A stretch of DNA of 64,000 bases from Clostridium fermenticellae (GTDB taxonomy: Bacteria > Bacillota > Clostridia > Clostridiales > Clostridiaceae), in the NCBI RefSeq assembly GCF_003600355.1, contig NZ_CP032416.1, forward strand, positions 392,183 to 456,182, in the 5' to 3' direction. The notes beneath the pieces were generated by a model that was not told the DNA's origin, searched no databases, and worked only from the letters and a program-made list of their open reading frames with translations. How positions within the stretch are numbered: the stretch's first letter is position 1; each line of letters starts with the position of its first letter. Shown piece after piece: positions 10,540 to 19,520 of this stretch. The position numbers were made by a program, and so were the translations under genes.

Positions 10540-10977
10540 ATGGATTTGAGTAGTTTGAGTTTGATATTTAAAATTGTAATAATTGCTATTATATATATCA
10601 TAATCATGGTAGCTCTTAGGATAATGTATAAAGACATAAAGAATGGCGGAAGAAAATCCAAAAGACTTACCAGGAGATCTTTTGGTCTTGAAATAGTAAA
10701 TCCAGGGAATAATAATAATTTAAGAAAAGGTGCAGTTATTCCAATAAGAGGTGAGATTAGCATAGGAAGAAAAAGTAATAATTTACTGGTACTTGATGAT
10801 CCTTATGCATCCGGTTATCATGCAAGAGTTTATTCAAGAAACAATGCTCATATATTAGAAGATCTACATAGCACAAATGGTACGTTACTTAATGGAACAA
10901 AAGTTACTGGAAAAACCTATATTAAGGCCGGAGATGAGGTTAGAATAGGTAACACCTCGTTTAAGGTTATAGGGTAG
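10540..10977 (+). CDS. FHA-domain membrane protein
   Basis: A 145-residue protein with one N-terminal membrane helix (about 7-25) and a C-terminal forkhead-associated domain. The FHA hallmarks are GEISIGRKSNN, the SGYHAR loop and the LHSTNGTLLNG element. FHA domains bind phosphothreonine, so this is probably read by a PASTA-type or other Ser/Thr kinase pathway controlling wall synthesis. The next two genes encode a SEDS glycosyltransferase and a transpeptidase, a common clostridial trio. ATG 10540 is preceded by AAGAAGGTGA; an upstream in-frame TTG (10492) has no such site. Confidence 0.85.
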   Translation: MDLSSLSLIFKIVIIAIIYIIIMVALRIMYKDIKNGGRKSKRLTRRSFGLEIVNPGNNNNLRKGAVIPIRGEISIGRKSNNLLVLDDPYASGYHARVYSRNNAHILEDLHSTNGTLLNGTKVTGKTYIKAGDEVRIGNTSFKVIG

Positions 10978-11027
10978 AATAAGTTTTTGTATAAAACATT
11001 TCATTAATTAAAGTTGGTGGTGATAAA

Positions 11028-12230
11028 TTGGATACTAGCAAGGATGAAAAAAAACTTCTCAAGTATACGTATCTTTTATGTATAGTTTGTTTTGCTAATC
11101 TGGCTATTTTAAAACAGCCATATGATAAGGGAGCCATTGTTATGGCTGTAGTCACGTGTATACTTATTGGTTACTCATATTTTATAATAAGGAAATTTTT
11201 CTCCGATGGAGATAAATACATATTTATTTTTTCAAGTATATTATCTGTTATAGGTATGGTTATGATTTATAGATTAAATATAATGTATTCTATAAAGCAG
11301 ATTATATGGTTTGCAGTTGGTGTAACCGGGTTTATATTAATTGTAGTTTTATTCCCCAGTTTAAAAAGTTTTGGTAAGTATAAGTACTTTTATCTTATAG
11401 TTACAGTATTATTTATGTCATTAGGAAGTTTAATGGGCAAAGAGATAAACGGATCTAAGAACTGGATTGTAATAGCAGGCTATCAATTTCAGCCATCTGA
11501 GTTTGGAAAATTGTTTTTAGTTGCATATCTGGCGGCGGCACTTAAGGATTATAAGTCGTTTAAAAATCTTATAGAACCTGGAATAGTAGTTATGGTATGT
11601 ATTGGTTTTATGGTATTACAAAAGGATCTTGGATCTGCTTTGATATTCTTTGGAATTTCAATAACGATGCTTTATATAGCTACTTCCAAATTTAAATATG
11701 TTGCTATATGTTTCGGGCTATTTTGTGTTGGAGCGTTTGTGAGTTATCATATTTTTGATCATGTTAGGGCAAGAGTTCTTATATGGGAAAATCCATGGCC
11801 GTATGCAAGTGGTAAGAGTTATCAAGTTGTTCAGTCAATGTTTTCTATTGCATCCGGCGGATTTACCGGGTCGGGTCTAGGACTTGGACACCCTGAATAT
11901 GTACCAGTTAATACAACTGATTTTATATATGCCGCTTTATGCGAGGAATTGGGAATACTAATGGGCTTTGCTATAATAATATTGTTTTTTTTATTGTTCT
12001 ATAGGTGTATGAGGGCAGCTGTATATGGCAGTGATGTGTTTTCAAGGCTTTTAGCAGTAGGATATAGTGCAATGATAGCTTCTCAGGTACTTGTTATTGT
12101 AGGAGGAGTTATGAATGCAATTCCACTTACAGGTGTAACATTACCTCTTGTAAGTTATGGTGGAAGTTCCATGTTAATAACGTTTTTCTCGCTCGGAATA
12201 ATTCAAAAGATATCAGAAGAGGGTAGGTAG
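11028..12230 (+). CDS. SEDS-family peptidoglycan polymerase (FtsW/RodA/SpoVE-type)
   Basis: This 400-residue polytopic protein has about ten membrane helices and SEDS family hallmarks: INGSKNWI, FQPSEFGKL and NAIPLTGVTLPLVSYGGSS. These proteins polymerise lipid II into glycan strands with a partner class B PBP, encoded here 2 bases downstream. The sequence alone does not decide between FtsW, RodA and SpoVE. TTG 11028 is the start, with GGTGGTGA about 5 bases upstream. Confidence 0.9.
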   Translation: MDTSKDEKKLLKYTYLLCIVCFANLAILKQPYDKGAIVMAVVTCILIGYSYFIIRKFFSDGDKYIFIFSSILSVIGMVMIYRLNIMYSIKQIIWFAVGVTGFILIVVLFPSLKSFGKYKYFYLIVTVLFMSLGSLMGKEINGSKNWIVIAGYQFQPSEFGKLFLVAYLAAALKDYKSFKNLIEPGIVVMVCIGFMVLQKDLGSALIFFGISITMLYIATSKFKYVAICFGLFCVGAFVSYHIFDHVRARVLIWENPWPYASGKSYQVVQSMFSIASGGFTGSGLGLGHPEYVPVNTTDFIYAALCEELGILMGFAIIILFFLLFYRCMRAAVYGSDVFSRLLAVGYSAMIASQVLVIVGGVMNAIPLTGVTLPLVSYGGSSMLITFFSLGIIQKISEEGR

Positions 12231-12232
12231 AT

Positions 12233-13669
12233 ATGAAAGAGAAGGATAATATATCAAACAATATAAAAAAGGTTCTTTTGGTCTTTCTTTTATGCTTTAT
12301 AGTACTAATATCTTATATAACATATTTTGAGATGGTAGTAGGACCTAAAATAGTTGATAATCAGGCTAATAGAAGACTTTGGGTTAAGAGAAACGAGGTA
12401 CTTAGAGGCACTATTTATGATAGAAATGGTAAGGCTCTTACACAAAGTGAGAGAGTTGACAAGGAAACTCAGAAAAGAATTTATACCGGTGGAGAGATAT
12501 TCTCGCATATACTGGGGTATGTTGATATAAAATATGGTATAACAGGTCTTGAGAGAAAGTATGATGCAGAACTAATGTCTACGGATATAAAAGACAATAT
12601 AAAGAGTCTGATAGAAAATAAAGGTAAAAAGCAGGAGAAATTAGGCGATAGCTTAAAAACCACACTGGATTATGATGTGCAGAGCAAGGCGTATGAATTA
12701 TTAGGTGATAATAAAGGTGCTGTAGTTGTTCTTAATCCTAAAACCGGAGCTGTTATAGCTATGGTTTCAAAACCGTCATTCAATCCAAATAATTTGCAGG
12801 AAATATGGAGTTCTGTAAATTCTGATAAAAGTATGCCATTGCTTAATAGAGCCACTTCCGGACTATATCCGCCTGGTTCCACATTTAAGACAGTAACAGC
12901 TATAAGTGCACTTGAAAATTTAGGAGGAATTCAAAGCAGGTCTTTCAATGATAATGGAGAATTATATATAAGCAGTGGGTATTCTCTTCATGATTTTGCA
13001 GGAGAGTCGTTTGGTAACATATCATTTAAGGATGCATATGTCAAATCAAGTAATGTAGTATTTGGAACCTTGGCCCTGGAGCTAGGAAATGACAAGTTAA
13101 AGCAAACAGCAGAGGAATTTTATTTTAATAAGGCAATTCCAACAGATGGTATTGCAGTTGAACCCAGTCGATTTCCTACATTGAAATCCAATGAAAAAGG
13201 TAATATTGCACAGAGTGGAATAGGTCAAAGCAGCGATCTTGCAACACCTCTTCAGATGGCATTAATCGCAAGTACTGTTGCAAATGATGGAGCTATGCCT
13301 AAACCGTATTTAGTAAATCAGGTTATTACAAGTAAAGGTAAAGTAGTCAAAGATATACAACCTGAGAATATAGGACAAATAATAACTCCAAATGTAGCAA
13401 ATACTATGAAGAATTTTATGAGATCTGTTGTTCAGGAAGGTACTGGTGTCAATGCTGCAGTTGATGGAGTGGAAGTTTGTGGTAAGACTGGAACAGCCGA
13501 TCATCAGGAAAATGGTGTAGATGCAACACCACATTCGTGGTTTATAGGATTTGGACCATATAATGATCCTCAAGTTGCAGTCGCAGTAATAGTTGAAGAT
13601 GGAGGTCAGGGAGGTATAGCAGCTGCAAGTATAGCTTCTCAAGTTATGAGAATGGTAATAAACAAGTAA
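12233..13669 (+). CDS. Class B-type penicillin-binding protein (transpeptidase)
   Basis: A 478-residue D,D-transpeptidase with one N-terminal membrane anchor (about 12-34). The active-site motifs are S216-TFK, S272-SN and K418-TG in the canonical order. The N-terminal non-catalytic region is short, as in the PbpA-like group rather than long FtsI. It cross-links glycan strands made by the adjacent SEDS protein. The ATG lies 2 bases after the SEDS stop, so the pair is coupled. Confidence 0.9.
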   Translation: MKEKDNISNNIKKVLLVFLLCFIVLISYITYFEMVVGPKIVDNQANRRLWVKRNEVLRGTIYDRNGKALTQSERVDKETQKRIYTGGEIFSHILGYVDIKYGITGLERKYDAELMSTDIKDNIKSLIENKGKKQEKLGDSLKTTLDYDVQSKAYELLGDNKGAVVVLNPKTGAVIAMVSKPSFNPNNLQEIWSSVNSDKSMPLLNRATSGLYPPGSTFKTVTAISALENLGGIQSRSFNDNGELYISSGYSLHDFAGESFGNISFKDAYVKSSNVVFGTLALELGNDKLKQTAEEFYFNKAIPTDGIAVEPSRFPTLKSNEKGNIAQSGIGQSSDLATPLQMALIASTVANDGAMPKPYLVNQVITSKGKVVKDIQPENIGQIITPNVANTMKNFMRSVVQEGTGVNAAVDGVEVCGKTGTADHQENGVDATPHSWFIGFGPYNDPQVAVAVIVEDGGQGGIAAASIASQVMRMVINK

Positions 13670-13690
13670 GAAAGGAGACTTAAACTTTTT

Positions 13691-14587
13691 ATGAAGATAG
13701 AAGATATATCTAAATTATCCAATGGTGACAGTGTTGAGGTTTTGGGGATGATAAGTGACAAGAGAATAGGGCACAAAAAGGATGGAAACCCATATATTAT
13801 AATGATAATTCAAGATGACACCGGATCAGTAGCATTTCCAATTTGGGATAACTATCAAAAACTAATGGATTCAACAAAAGAAGGAATAATTGTGAGAGTG
13901 AAAGGCTATGCGGGGAGTTTTAACGGCAATATGCAGATAAAAAATCCCGTTATTCAAGTTGTTACTGAAGATATTAATTATTCAGAATTTGTACCTTCTT
14001 ATGATATACCACATGAACTTGTAACTTATTTTATAAATACTGTAAATAAGCTTGAGGATAAATATAAAAAGATTGCTGTAGCGGCTACGGGGGTCTCCGG
14101 ATATAATAATGATAGATGGAAGGCATTTCTGACATGTGTTGCGGCTGAAAAATTTCATGGAAATAAGCGCGGAGGCCTATTTCTACATACTATTGGTGTG
14201 ATGAAAACAATGGAAAGTATTTTAAGCAACTATATTGATAATCCGTTTTACATGGATGCAAAAAGTGTTATAAGTAAAGATAGACTAATGTTAAAGGCAA
14301 TAATACATGATGTTATGAAAATTAAAGAATATGATTATAGTGGAATAATACGAAGGAAACCTATCAAGCTCGATCATATAGTGATGGGAGCGGCCTATAT
14401 CATTGAAATAAATAATGAGGTTGGAAATATACTTGATGATGACGAACTGGATGATATATGTTATTCTATTTTATCTCATCATGGAGAATATGGAAAATTT
14501 GAAGCTAAGGGAGTAGAAGATATACTCCTAAATATAGCAGATACGGTAGACAGCCAAATTGTGAATGCAATAGAAAATAAAATATGA
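13691..14587 (+). CDS. YhaM-like 3'-5' exoribonuclease (OB-fold plus HD domain)
   Basis: The N-terminal 90 residues form an OB-fold nucleic-acid-binding domain (VEVLGMISDKRIGHKKDG). The C-terminal part is an HD metal-dependent phosphohydrolase domain with FLHTIGVM, the IIHDVMK His-Asp pair and LSHHGEYG. This two-domain layout and the 298-residue length match B. subtilis YhaM, a 3'-5' exonuclease acting on RNA and DNA. AAAGGAGAC lies 12 bases before ATG 13691. It probably shares the upstream wall-synthesis operon. Repeat element R1 begins 16 bases after the stop. Confidence 0.82.
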   Translation: MKIEDISKLSNGDSVEVLGMISDKRIGHKKDGNPYIIMIIQDDTGSVAFPIWDNYQKLMDSTKEGIIVRVKGYAGSFNGNMQIKNPVIQVVTEDINYSEFVPSYDIPHELVTYFINTVNKLEDKYKKIAVAATGVSGYNNDRWKAFLTCVAAEKFHGNKRGGLFLHTIGVMKTMESILSNYIDNPFYMDAKSVISKDRLMLKAIIHDVMKIKEYDYSGIIRRKPIKLDHIVMGAAYIIEINNEVGNILDDDELDDICYSILSHHGEYGKFEAKGVEDILLNIADTVDSQIVNAIENKI

Positions 14588-14602
14588 ATCTAGAATAGAA
14601 TT

Positions 14603-14863
14603 TATAGGGCTTATAAAAGAAAGCCTAACTTATGCGCAGGCCGGGATTTTTAAAATTCGTCACGTAAAAAGTTTCTAGTAAGTGTAAGCTTGCATTCATA
14701 AAAATCTAAGCAGATTTTATAAACTCGCTTTGCTCAGACAAATAAAATCCACTAAGATTTTTAAGAATGCTTCGCTAACACTTACTACAAAATTTTTTAA
14801 TGTGCCTACATTTTAAAAATCACGGCCTGCGCATAAGTTAGGCTTGAAATTATAAACCCTATA
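14603..14863 (+). repeat. Palindromic interspersed element R1 (subfamily A, 261 bp)
   Basis: Ends are TATAGGG at the left and CCCTATA at the right. The two halves are imperfect reverse complements, so the RNA could fold into one long hairpin with a loop near 14722-14740. Core landmarks shared with other copies are CACGTAAAAA, CTAGTAAG, AAATCTAAGCAGATTTTATA and ACTTACTACAAAATTTT. It fills most of the yhaM-MFS gap and contains no open reading frame. Confidence 0.85.
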
Positions 14864-14871
14864 TTTAGTTG

Positions 14872-14905
14872 TTGCATTTACAAGTGTATATACATTATAA
14901 TATAC
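14872..14905 (+). promoter_or_regulatory. Sigma-A promoter of the MFS gene with overlapping dyad
   Basis: TTGCAT (14872-14877), an 18-base spacer and TATAAT (14896-14901) form a good promoter. The dyad GTATAT-N8-ATATAC (14886-14905) covers the -10 box and could be a repressor operator. The cognate regulator is unknown. Confidence 0.5.
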
Positions 14906-14955
14906 ATAGTGCACTTTTAAATAAAATAGATATTTAAGAAAGTGGTGTATATTAA

Positions 14956-16296
14956 ATGAGTAGTATATCATTAAGAATTGAAAAATTACCGGTTACTCCT
15001 ATGCTTTGGAAAGTATTATTCTTGTCGGGAATAGGGTGGTTATTTGATGCAATGGATCAGGGGATGATGGCAGGTGTAATGGCCTCCATTGGAAGGTCAT
15101 GGCAGCTCACTTCTGCTGATCTGGGTCTGCTTGGCAGTGCCTCGGCTGTAGGAATGGCAGTTGGTGCTGCTGTTGCTGGAATGATTGCTGATAGATATGG
15201 TAGAAGAACAGTCATTACTTTTACACTTATATTATATGGATTGGCTAGTGCTGCATCAGGAATTGCTCCTAATTTTGCTGTATTACTATTTTTGAGGTTT
15301 TTAACTGGATTAGGTCTTGGTGGAGAACTTCCTGCAGCTTCTACTTTAGTCAGTGAGTTTTCACCTACTAAAGTTCGTGGACGTATGGTTGTTCTGCTGG
15401 AAAGCTTCTGGGCCTGGGGATGGATTGCTGCAGCTTTAATTGCTTATCTTTTGATTCCTATTTATGGATGGCGTATTGGATTTTTCCTAGGTGGTGTACC
15501 AGCATTGTATGCAGCTTACCTTAGGAAAGGTATTCCTGAGTCACCTAGATATTTGGAACAAAAAGGATATTTTAAAGAGGCGGATGCGATTGTAGGCAAA
15601 ATGGAAAAACAAGCAGGAATAAATAGTAAACACATAGATACAAGCCCTTTATCAGGAGATAAAAGATCAAAAGGTGGCAGACTTGCTGATTTATGGTCAA
15701 AAGCTTATTTTAAACATACTATTGTTCTCTGGGTTTTGTGGTTGGGTATTAATTTCGGATATTATGGATTTGTTTTATGGACTCCAACTTTGCTTGTTGG
15801 TAAAGGCTTCAGCCTGGTAAAGGGTTTTGAGTTTACATTAATTATGACTATTGCTCAATTACCCGGATATTATAGTGCTGCTTATTTAATAGAGAAGATT
15901 GGACGTAAGAAAGTATTGGTGATATATCTCATAGGTACTGCTGTATCAGCATATTTATTTGGACAGGCTGCATCTTCTAATTCTGTACTTACTTTTGGAT
16001 GCTTATTATATTTCTTCAGTCTTGGAGCATGGGGTGCAGTATATGCTTATACGCCGGAAGTTTATCCTACGAGTATCAGAGGCTGTGGAACTGGCTGGGC
16101 GGCTGCAATTGGTCGTATTGGAGCTATTGCTGCTCCTTATGTTGTTGGACTTATGTATGGAGCAAAAGGCAAGGAAATTGGATTTACTTATGTATTTATA
16201 ATGCTAACTATAGTGTTTGCAGTAGTAGCAGCAGTAGTAGCATTAATTGGAGTTGAAACAAAGGGCAAAACTCTTGATGAAATCAATGTAGCTTAG
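14956..16296 (+). CDS. MFS metabolite:H+ symporter, NiaP-like
   Basis: A 446-residue, roughly twelve-helix major facilitator. The loop 2-3 signature GMIADRYGRR is clear, and GLGLGGELPAASTL in the fourth-fifth helix region is characteristic of the sugar/aromatic-acid porter branch that includes NiaP niacin transporters. The N-terminal IEKLPVTPMLWK and GWLFDAMDQGMM resemble that branch. The substrate (niacin, aromatic acid or other small carboxylate) cannot be assigned from sequence. The Shine-Dalgarno sequence is modest (AAGTGGTG). It stands alone between R1 and R2 with its own promoter. Many Ala/Gly codons give it a slightly different composition from its neighbours. Confidence 0.75.
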   Translation: MSSISLRIEKLPVTPMLWKVLFLSGIGWLFDAMDQGMMAGVMASIGRSWQLTSADLGLLGSASAVGMAVGAAVAGMIADRYGRRTVITFTLILYGLASAASGIAPNFAVLLFLRFLTGLGLGGELPAASTLVSEFSPTKVRGRMVVLLESFWAWGWIAAALIAYLLIPIYGWRIGFFLGGVPALYAAYLRKGIPESPRYLEQKGYFKEADAIVGKMEKQAGINSKHIDTSPLSGDKRSKGGRLADLWSKAYFKHTIVLWVLWLGINFGYYGFVLWTPTLLVGKGFSLVKGFEFTLIMTIAQLPGYYSAAYLIEKIGRKKVLVIYLIGTAVSAYLFGQAASSNSVLTFGCLLYFFSLGAWGAVYAYTPEVYPTSIRGCGTGWAAAIGRIGAIAAPYVVGLMYGAKGKEIGFTYVFIMLTIVFAVVAAVVALIGVETKGKTLDEINVA

Positions 16297-16303
16297 ATAC
16301 CAC

Positions 16304-16439
16304 AGGGTTTATAATTTCAAGTTTAACTTATACCCCGGGAGATGCTGACAAAATCCGGTACAATAAAAGTATTTATAGTACCTATATTTTGTCAGCATCT
16401 CCCTTTGGTATAAGTTAACTTTAAAATTACAAACCCTAT
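16304..16439 (+). repeat. Palindromic element R2 (subfamily B, short 136-bp form)
   Basis: It shares AGGGTTTATAA / TTACAAACCCTA ends and arms GGGAGATGCTGACAAAAT / ATTTTGTCAGCATCTCCC with R4 but lacks R4's central ~120 bp, so it looks like an internal-deletion derivative. It starts 8 bases after the MFS stop and could serve as its terminator. Confidence 0.75.
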
Positions 16440-16698
16440 TAGAGTTTACAAGTAGAAGCTCAACTTAGCCCTTAGCCGGGATCTCCAGAATTAAGGCACA
16501 TTAAAAAATTTTGTAGTAAGTCTTAGCGAAGCGTTCTTAAAAATCTTAGTAGATTTTATATGTTTGAACAGAGTGAGTTTATAAAATCTGCTTAGATTTT
16601 TTTAAGCGCAAGCTTAGACTTACTAGAAATTTTTTACGTGGCGTATTGTGGAGATCCCGGCTAAGGGCTAAGTTAGGTTTTTATTTATAAACCTTAGG
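16440..16698 (-). repeat. Palindromic element R3 (subfamily A, inverted orientation)
   Basis: The core reads in the opposite direction from R1 (ACATTAAAAAATTTTGTAGTAAG first, TTTTTTACGTG later). It is placed directly against R2 and ends 1 base before the bceB-like stop codon on the minus strand. Outer arms TTAGCCCTTAGCCGGG / CCCGGCTAAGGGCTAAG pair exactly. Confidence 0.8.
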
Positions 16699-16699
16699 G

Positions 16700-18646
16700 T
16701 TATTCAACAATTTTGTAGTATACTCTTGCAGTTAATGCAAATACAATTGTGTAGATTGCTGCAAAAATTAGTATTGTTATTACGGTTGAAAGTATAAATA
16801 AATTTATATTTGTCAGACCTAAAAGGGCTAGAAGTTTTGTCATCATTGGAAATACAAAAGCAACATGGATTATTGTAAATACAAGGGGAAGAAAGAATAC
16901 CATTAATACCTGACTCTTTATAGTTTTCTTTATTTCTGTTTTGTCCATGCCAACCTTCTGCATGATTTTAAAACGTTCCTTATCTTCATAGCCCTCTGAT
17001 ATCTGCTTGTAATAAATAATAAGGACTGTAGCCATTAGGAATAATATTCCTAGAAATATTCCTAAGAAAAATAATCCTCCATATAAGGAAAGAAAATCAT
17101 TTCTACTAGATGCAGCACTTTGAATATTGGCATTTATTTTATTTTCTGAAAATGCTTTATTAAGCTTGTTAGATATGGATAATATATTTTTATCCGTGCC
17201 ATTAATATTAAATTCGAATGTGTACTCATTAAAACCATTTTTGCCAATGGAACTTATATCATTTGCAAATATTACATAAGTGTCTACTACATCATTTGTA
17301 ATATTTTTACCCAGGCCATTTGGGAGACTAGAAAGCTTTTGTTTGATTTTCAATGTTTTATTATCAATATTTATCTTACTACCATCAAAGTTTTTTATAT
17401 TTGAGAAAAGAAGGATTTCATCATTTGTAAGGGTAATATTTTTTCCTTCTAATCTATTGTAATCTGAAATTGGAAGGGCTGTTATTACGGCAAAATGTCC
17501 ACTACTATTGTTTTTGTCGGCAGATAAAAATTTTCCTTCCTTTTCTATAAATTGAGAACTATTATCGGAATAATAGAATTTATCCTGTATAACTACATTG
17601 TTATTTTTTGTGATAGCTTCTAAAATTTGATTAACCTTTTTTGCATGGTCTTTATCTGTTTTATCTGTAGTTACAATTATGTCTCTTGGATAGTTTGCTT
17701 TTAAAGTGCCTTCCATGCCAGCATATAGAGAAACAGTAGTTGAAATCATTATAAGCACAGCAGTACTTAATATACAAATATTTGCGAGACCAACTGCATT
17801 CTGCTTCATTCTGTACATCATGCCTGAGACAGATATAAAGTTACTTGTTTTGTAATAAAAGTTTTTTCTTTTTCTTAAAAGTTTTAATACAACAATGCTT
17901 CCTGATGTAAAAAGTGCATAAGTTCCTATCATAACCAAAATAACTGCACCAAAGAACAAGGTAAAAGCAGTAAGTGGTGATTTGACATTCAAAGCTATAC
18001 CATATCCACTACAAAGAGCTACAACACCTATAAAGGTTATAAGCCATTTGGTCTTCGGCTCTTTTTCTCCATGCTCTGAACTCTTTAAAAGCTCAATAGG
18101 TTTTAATATTTTGATTTGAAACAAGTTTGACAATAATGTTGCAAAAAATATTATTCCAAACAAGATTAAGGTGTGTATAATAGATGGTACTGAAATAGAA
18201 AATCCGAGGGACACCTTAAAATTAAGTAATTTTATTAGTAAAAGAAATATCAATTTATCTAGAATAATTCCAAGTAAAAGCCCGGTTATTAAACTAATGG
18301 CTGATGTAAAGATACATTCGAGGAATAGTACTTTTGCAATATGTTTTTTTTCAAGTCCCAGTATATTGTACAGTCCAATCTCCTTTTTACGTCTTTTAAT
18401 AAGAAAACTATTTGTATAGAAAAGAAATATGGCTGAAAAAATTCCAATTATTATTGTTCCTAAATCCAGAATTGTTTTTATGACTTCAGTTCCTCTTATT
18501 TTATTTAGACCATCGTTTAGTGAAAGTGACTGCATTATATAAAACATCATAACAGTGAATATACATGTGAGTATGAATGGAATATATGTTTTACTATTTT
18601 TTCTTATGTTTATTAATGCAAGTTTTGAGTAAAATGGTTTACTCAT
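16700..18646 (-). CDS. BceB-type ABC transporter permease
   Basis: A 648-residue FtsX-family permease with ten predicted helices. A large extracellular domain of about 200 residues lies between two membrane blocks (roughly residues 300-520), the ligand-binding hallmark of BceB/VraG peptide-detoxification permeases. Together with BceA-like ATPase it releases lipid-II-cycle-targeting peptides such as bacitracin from their targets and signals to the histidine kinase. I start at ATG 18646 (MSKPFYSK) because GGAGGTG lies just upstream and it overlaps the ATPase stop by 8 bases. A longer in-frame extension would run through the ATPase gene. Confidence 0.88.
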   Translation of the reverse strand: MSKPFYSKLALINIRKNSKTYIPFILTCIFTVMMFYIMQSLSLNDGLNKIRGTEVIKTILDLGTIIIGIFSAIFLFYTNSFLIKRRKKEIGLYNILGLEKKHIAKVLFLECIFTSAISLITGLLLGIILDKLIFLLLIKLLNFKVSLGFSISVPSIIHTLILFGIIFFATLLSNLFQIKILKPIELLKSSEHGEKEPKTKWLITFIGVVALCSGYGIALNVKSPLTAFTLFFGAVILVMIGTYALFTSGSIVVLKLLRKRKNFYYKTSNFISVSGMMYRMKQNAVGLANICILSTAVLIMISTTVSLYAGMEGTLKANYPRDIIVTTDKTDKDHAKKVNQILEAITKNNNVVIQDKFYYSDNSSQFIEKEGKFLSADKNNSSGHFAVITALPISDYNRLEGKNITLTNDEILLFSNIKNFDGSKINIDNKTLKIKQKLSSLPNGLGKNITNDVVDTYVIFANDISSIGKNGFNEYTFEFNINGTDKNILSISNKLNKAFSENKINANIQSAASSRNDFLSLYGGLFFLGIFLGILFLMATVLIIYYKQISEGYEDKERFKIMQKVGMDKTEIKKTIKSQVLMVFFLPLVFTIIHVAFVFPMMTKLLALLGLTNINLFILSTVITILIFAAIYTIVFALTARVYYKIVE

Positions 18647-19406
18647 TTCTAGCACCTCCAGTGGTAATAACCGTGAGTGTATTTGAAATTTTTTCAAACA
18701 TCTCCTCATTTGACATTGATCCCCTATAAAGTTGATGAAAAACTTCTCCATCCTTTATGAAGAGAACTCTTCCTGCATGACTTGCCGCCTTAGTACTGTG
18801 TGTAACCATAACAATTGTCTGTCCATCATTATTAATCTCAGAAAATAGTTCTAATAATTGGTCTGTTGATTTCGAATCAAGGGCACCTGTAGGTTCATCT
18901 GCTAAAATAAGCTCTGGATCTGTAATCAAAGCCCTTGCAACGGCTGCCCTTTGTTTTTGACCTCCGGATACTTCATAAGGAAATTTCTCCAGTATGTTTT
19001 CTATTCCTAATTTCTTTGTAATAGGTTTTAATTTTTCACTCATCTCTTCATATGATTTTCTGGATAGAACAAGCGGCAGAAATATATTGTCCTTTAAGGA
19101 AAAGGTATCAAGCAGATTAAAGTCTTGAAATACAAAACCTAGGTTTTTTCTGCGAAATGCGGTAATTTCCTTTTCTTTAATTGTCACTATATTTTTACCC
19201 TGCAGTAGAACTTCACCACTTGTTGGTTTATCTAAAGACGCCAATATATTAAGTAATGTAGTTTTTCCTGATCCTGATTCTCCCATGATTGCTACATATT
19301 CTCCCTTTTCCACTGAAAAGGTTACATTACTTAATGCCTTAACTTGATTTCCGCCAAATCTTGATGAATATATTTTTTTTAAGTTATTTACTTCTAATAA
19401 TTTCAT
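18639..19406 (-). CDS. BceA-type ABC transporter ATPase
   Basis: A 255-residue ATPase with Walker A GESGSGKT (42-49), signature VSGGQKQR, Walker B LILADEPT and H-loop THS, typical of the MacB/LolD/BceA group. It is the energy source for the adjacent permease. ATG 19406 is chosen for its GGAGGAAAAA Shine-Dalgarno sequence; upstream codons in frame have none. The likely operator at 19495-19516 lies about 90 bases upstream, so this pair is probably expressed from its own inducible promoter rather than only by read-through from the regulator genes. Confidence 0.9.
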   Translation of the reverse strand: MKLLEVNNLKKIYSSRFGGNQVKALSNVTFSVEKGEYVAIMGESGSGKTTLLNILASLDKPTSGEVLLQGKNIVTIKEKEITAFRRKNLGFVFQDFNLLDTFSLKDNIFLPLVLSRKSYEEMSEKLKPITKKLGIENILEKFPYEVSGGQKQRAAVARALITDPELILADEPTGALDSKSTDQLLELFSEINNDGQTIVMVTHSTKAASHAGRVLFIKDGEVFHQLYRGSMSNEEMFEKISNTLTVITTGGARNE

Positions 19407-19494
19407 TTTTTCCTCCTTGCTTGTTTTGAATATACTATAATTATAAAAAAAAACGAAATGTTCAGCCATAACTTTGGCTTACATTTCTTATGTT

Positions 19495-19516
19495 AATCTT
19501 ACATATTTGTAAGATT
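19495..19516 (-). promoter_or_regulatory. Putative BceR-type operator upstream of the ABC genes
   Basis: A perfect 9-4-9 inverted repeat, AATCTTACA-TATT-TGTAAGATT, lies between the histidine-kinase stop and the ATPase gene. The core TCTTACA-N4-TGTAAGA has the 7-4-7 layout known for BceR-like response-regulator sites. No T-run follows it on the minus strand, so it is unlikely to be a terminator. Confidence 0.65.
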
Positions 19517-19520
19517 AGAT

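Noticed and set aside
14603-14863. IS element with transposase
   Set aside because: No copy has an open reading frame of useful size; they can only be non-autonomous.
15959-16256. Extra plus-strand frames inside the MFS gene
   Set aside because: They overlap the MFS frame fully, have no ribosome site and encode Leu/Cys-rich low-complexity sequence.
14956-16296. Firm naming of the transporter as niacin-specific NiaP
   Set aside because: The resemblance is at family level only, and no niacin-pathway gene or recognisable niacin operator is adjacent.
19495-19516. Terminator of the histidine kinase gene
   Set aside because: No T-run follows the dyad on the minus strand, and its 9-4-9 symmetry and place fit a response-regulator site better.
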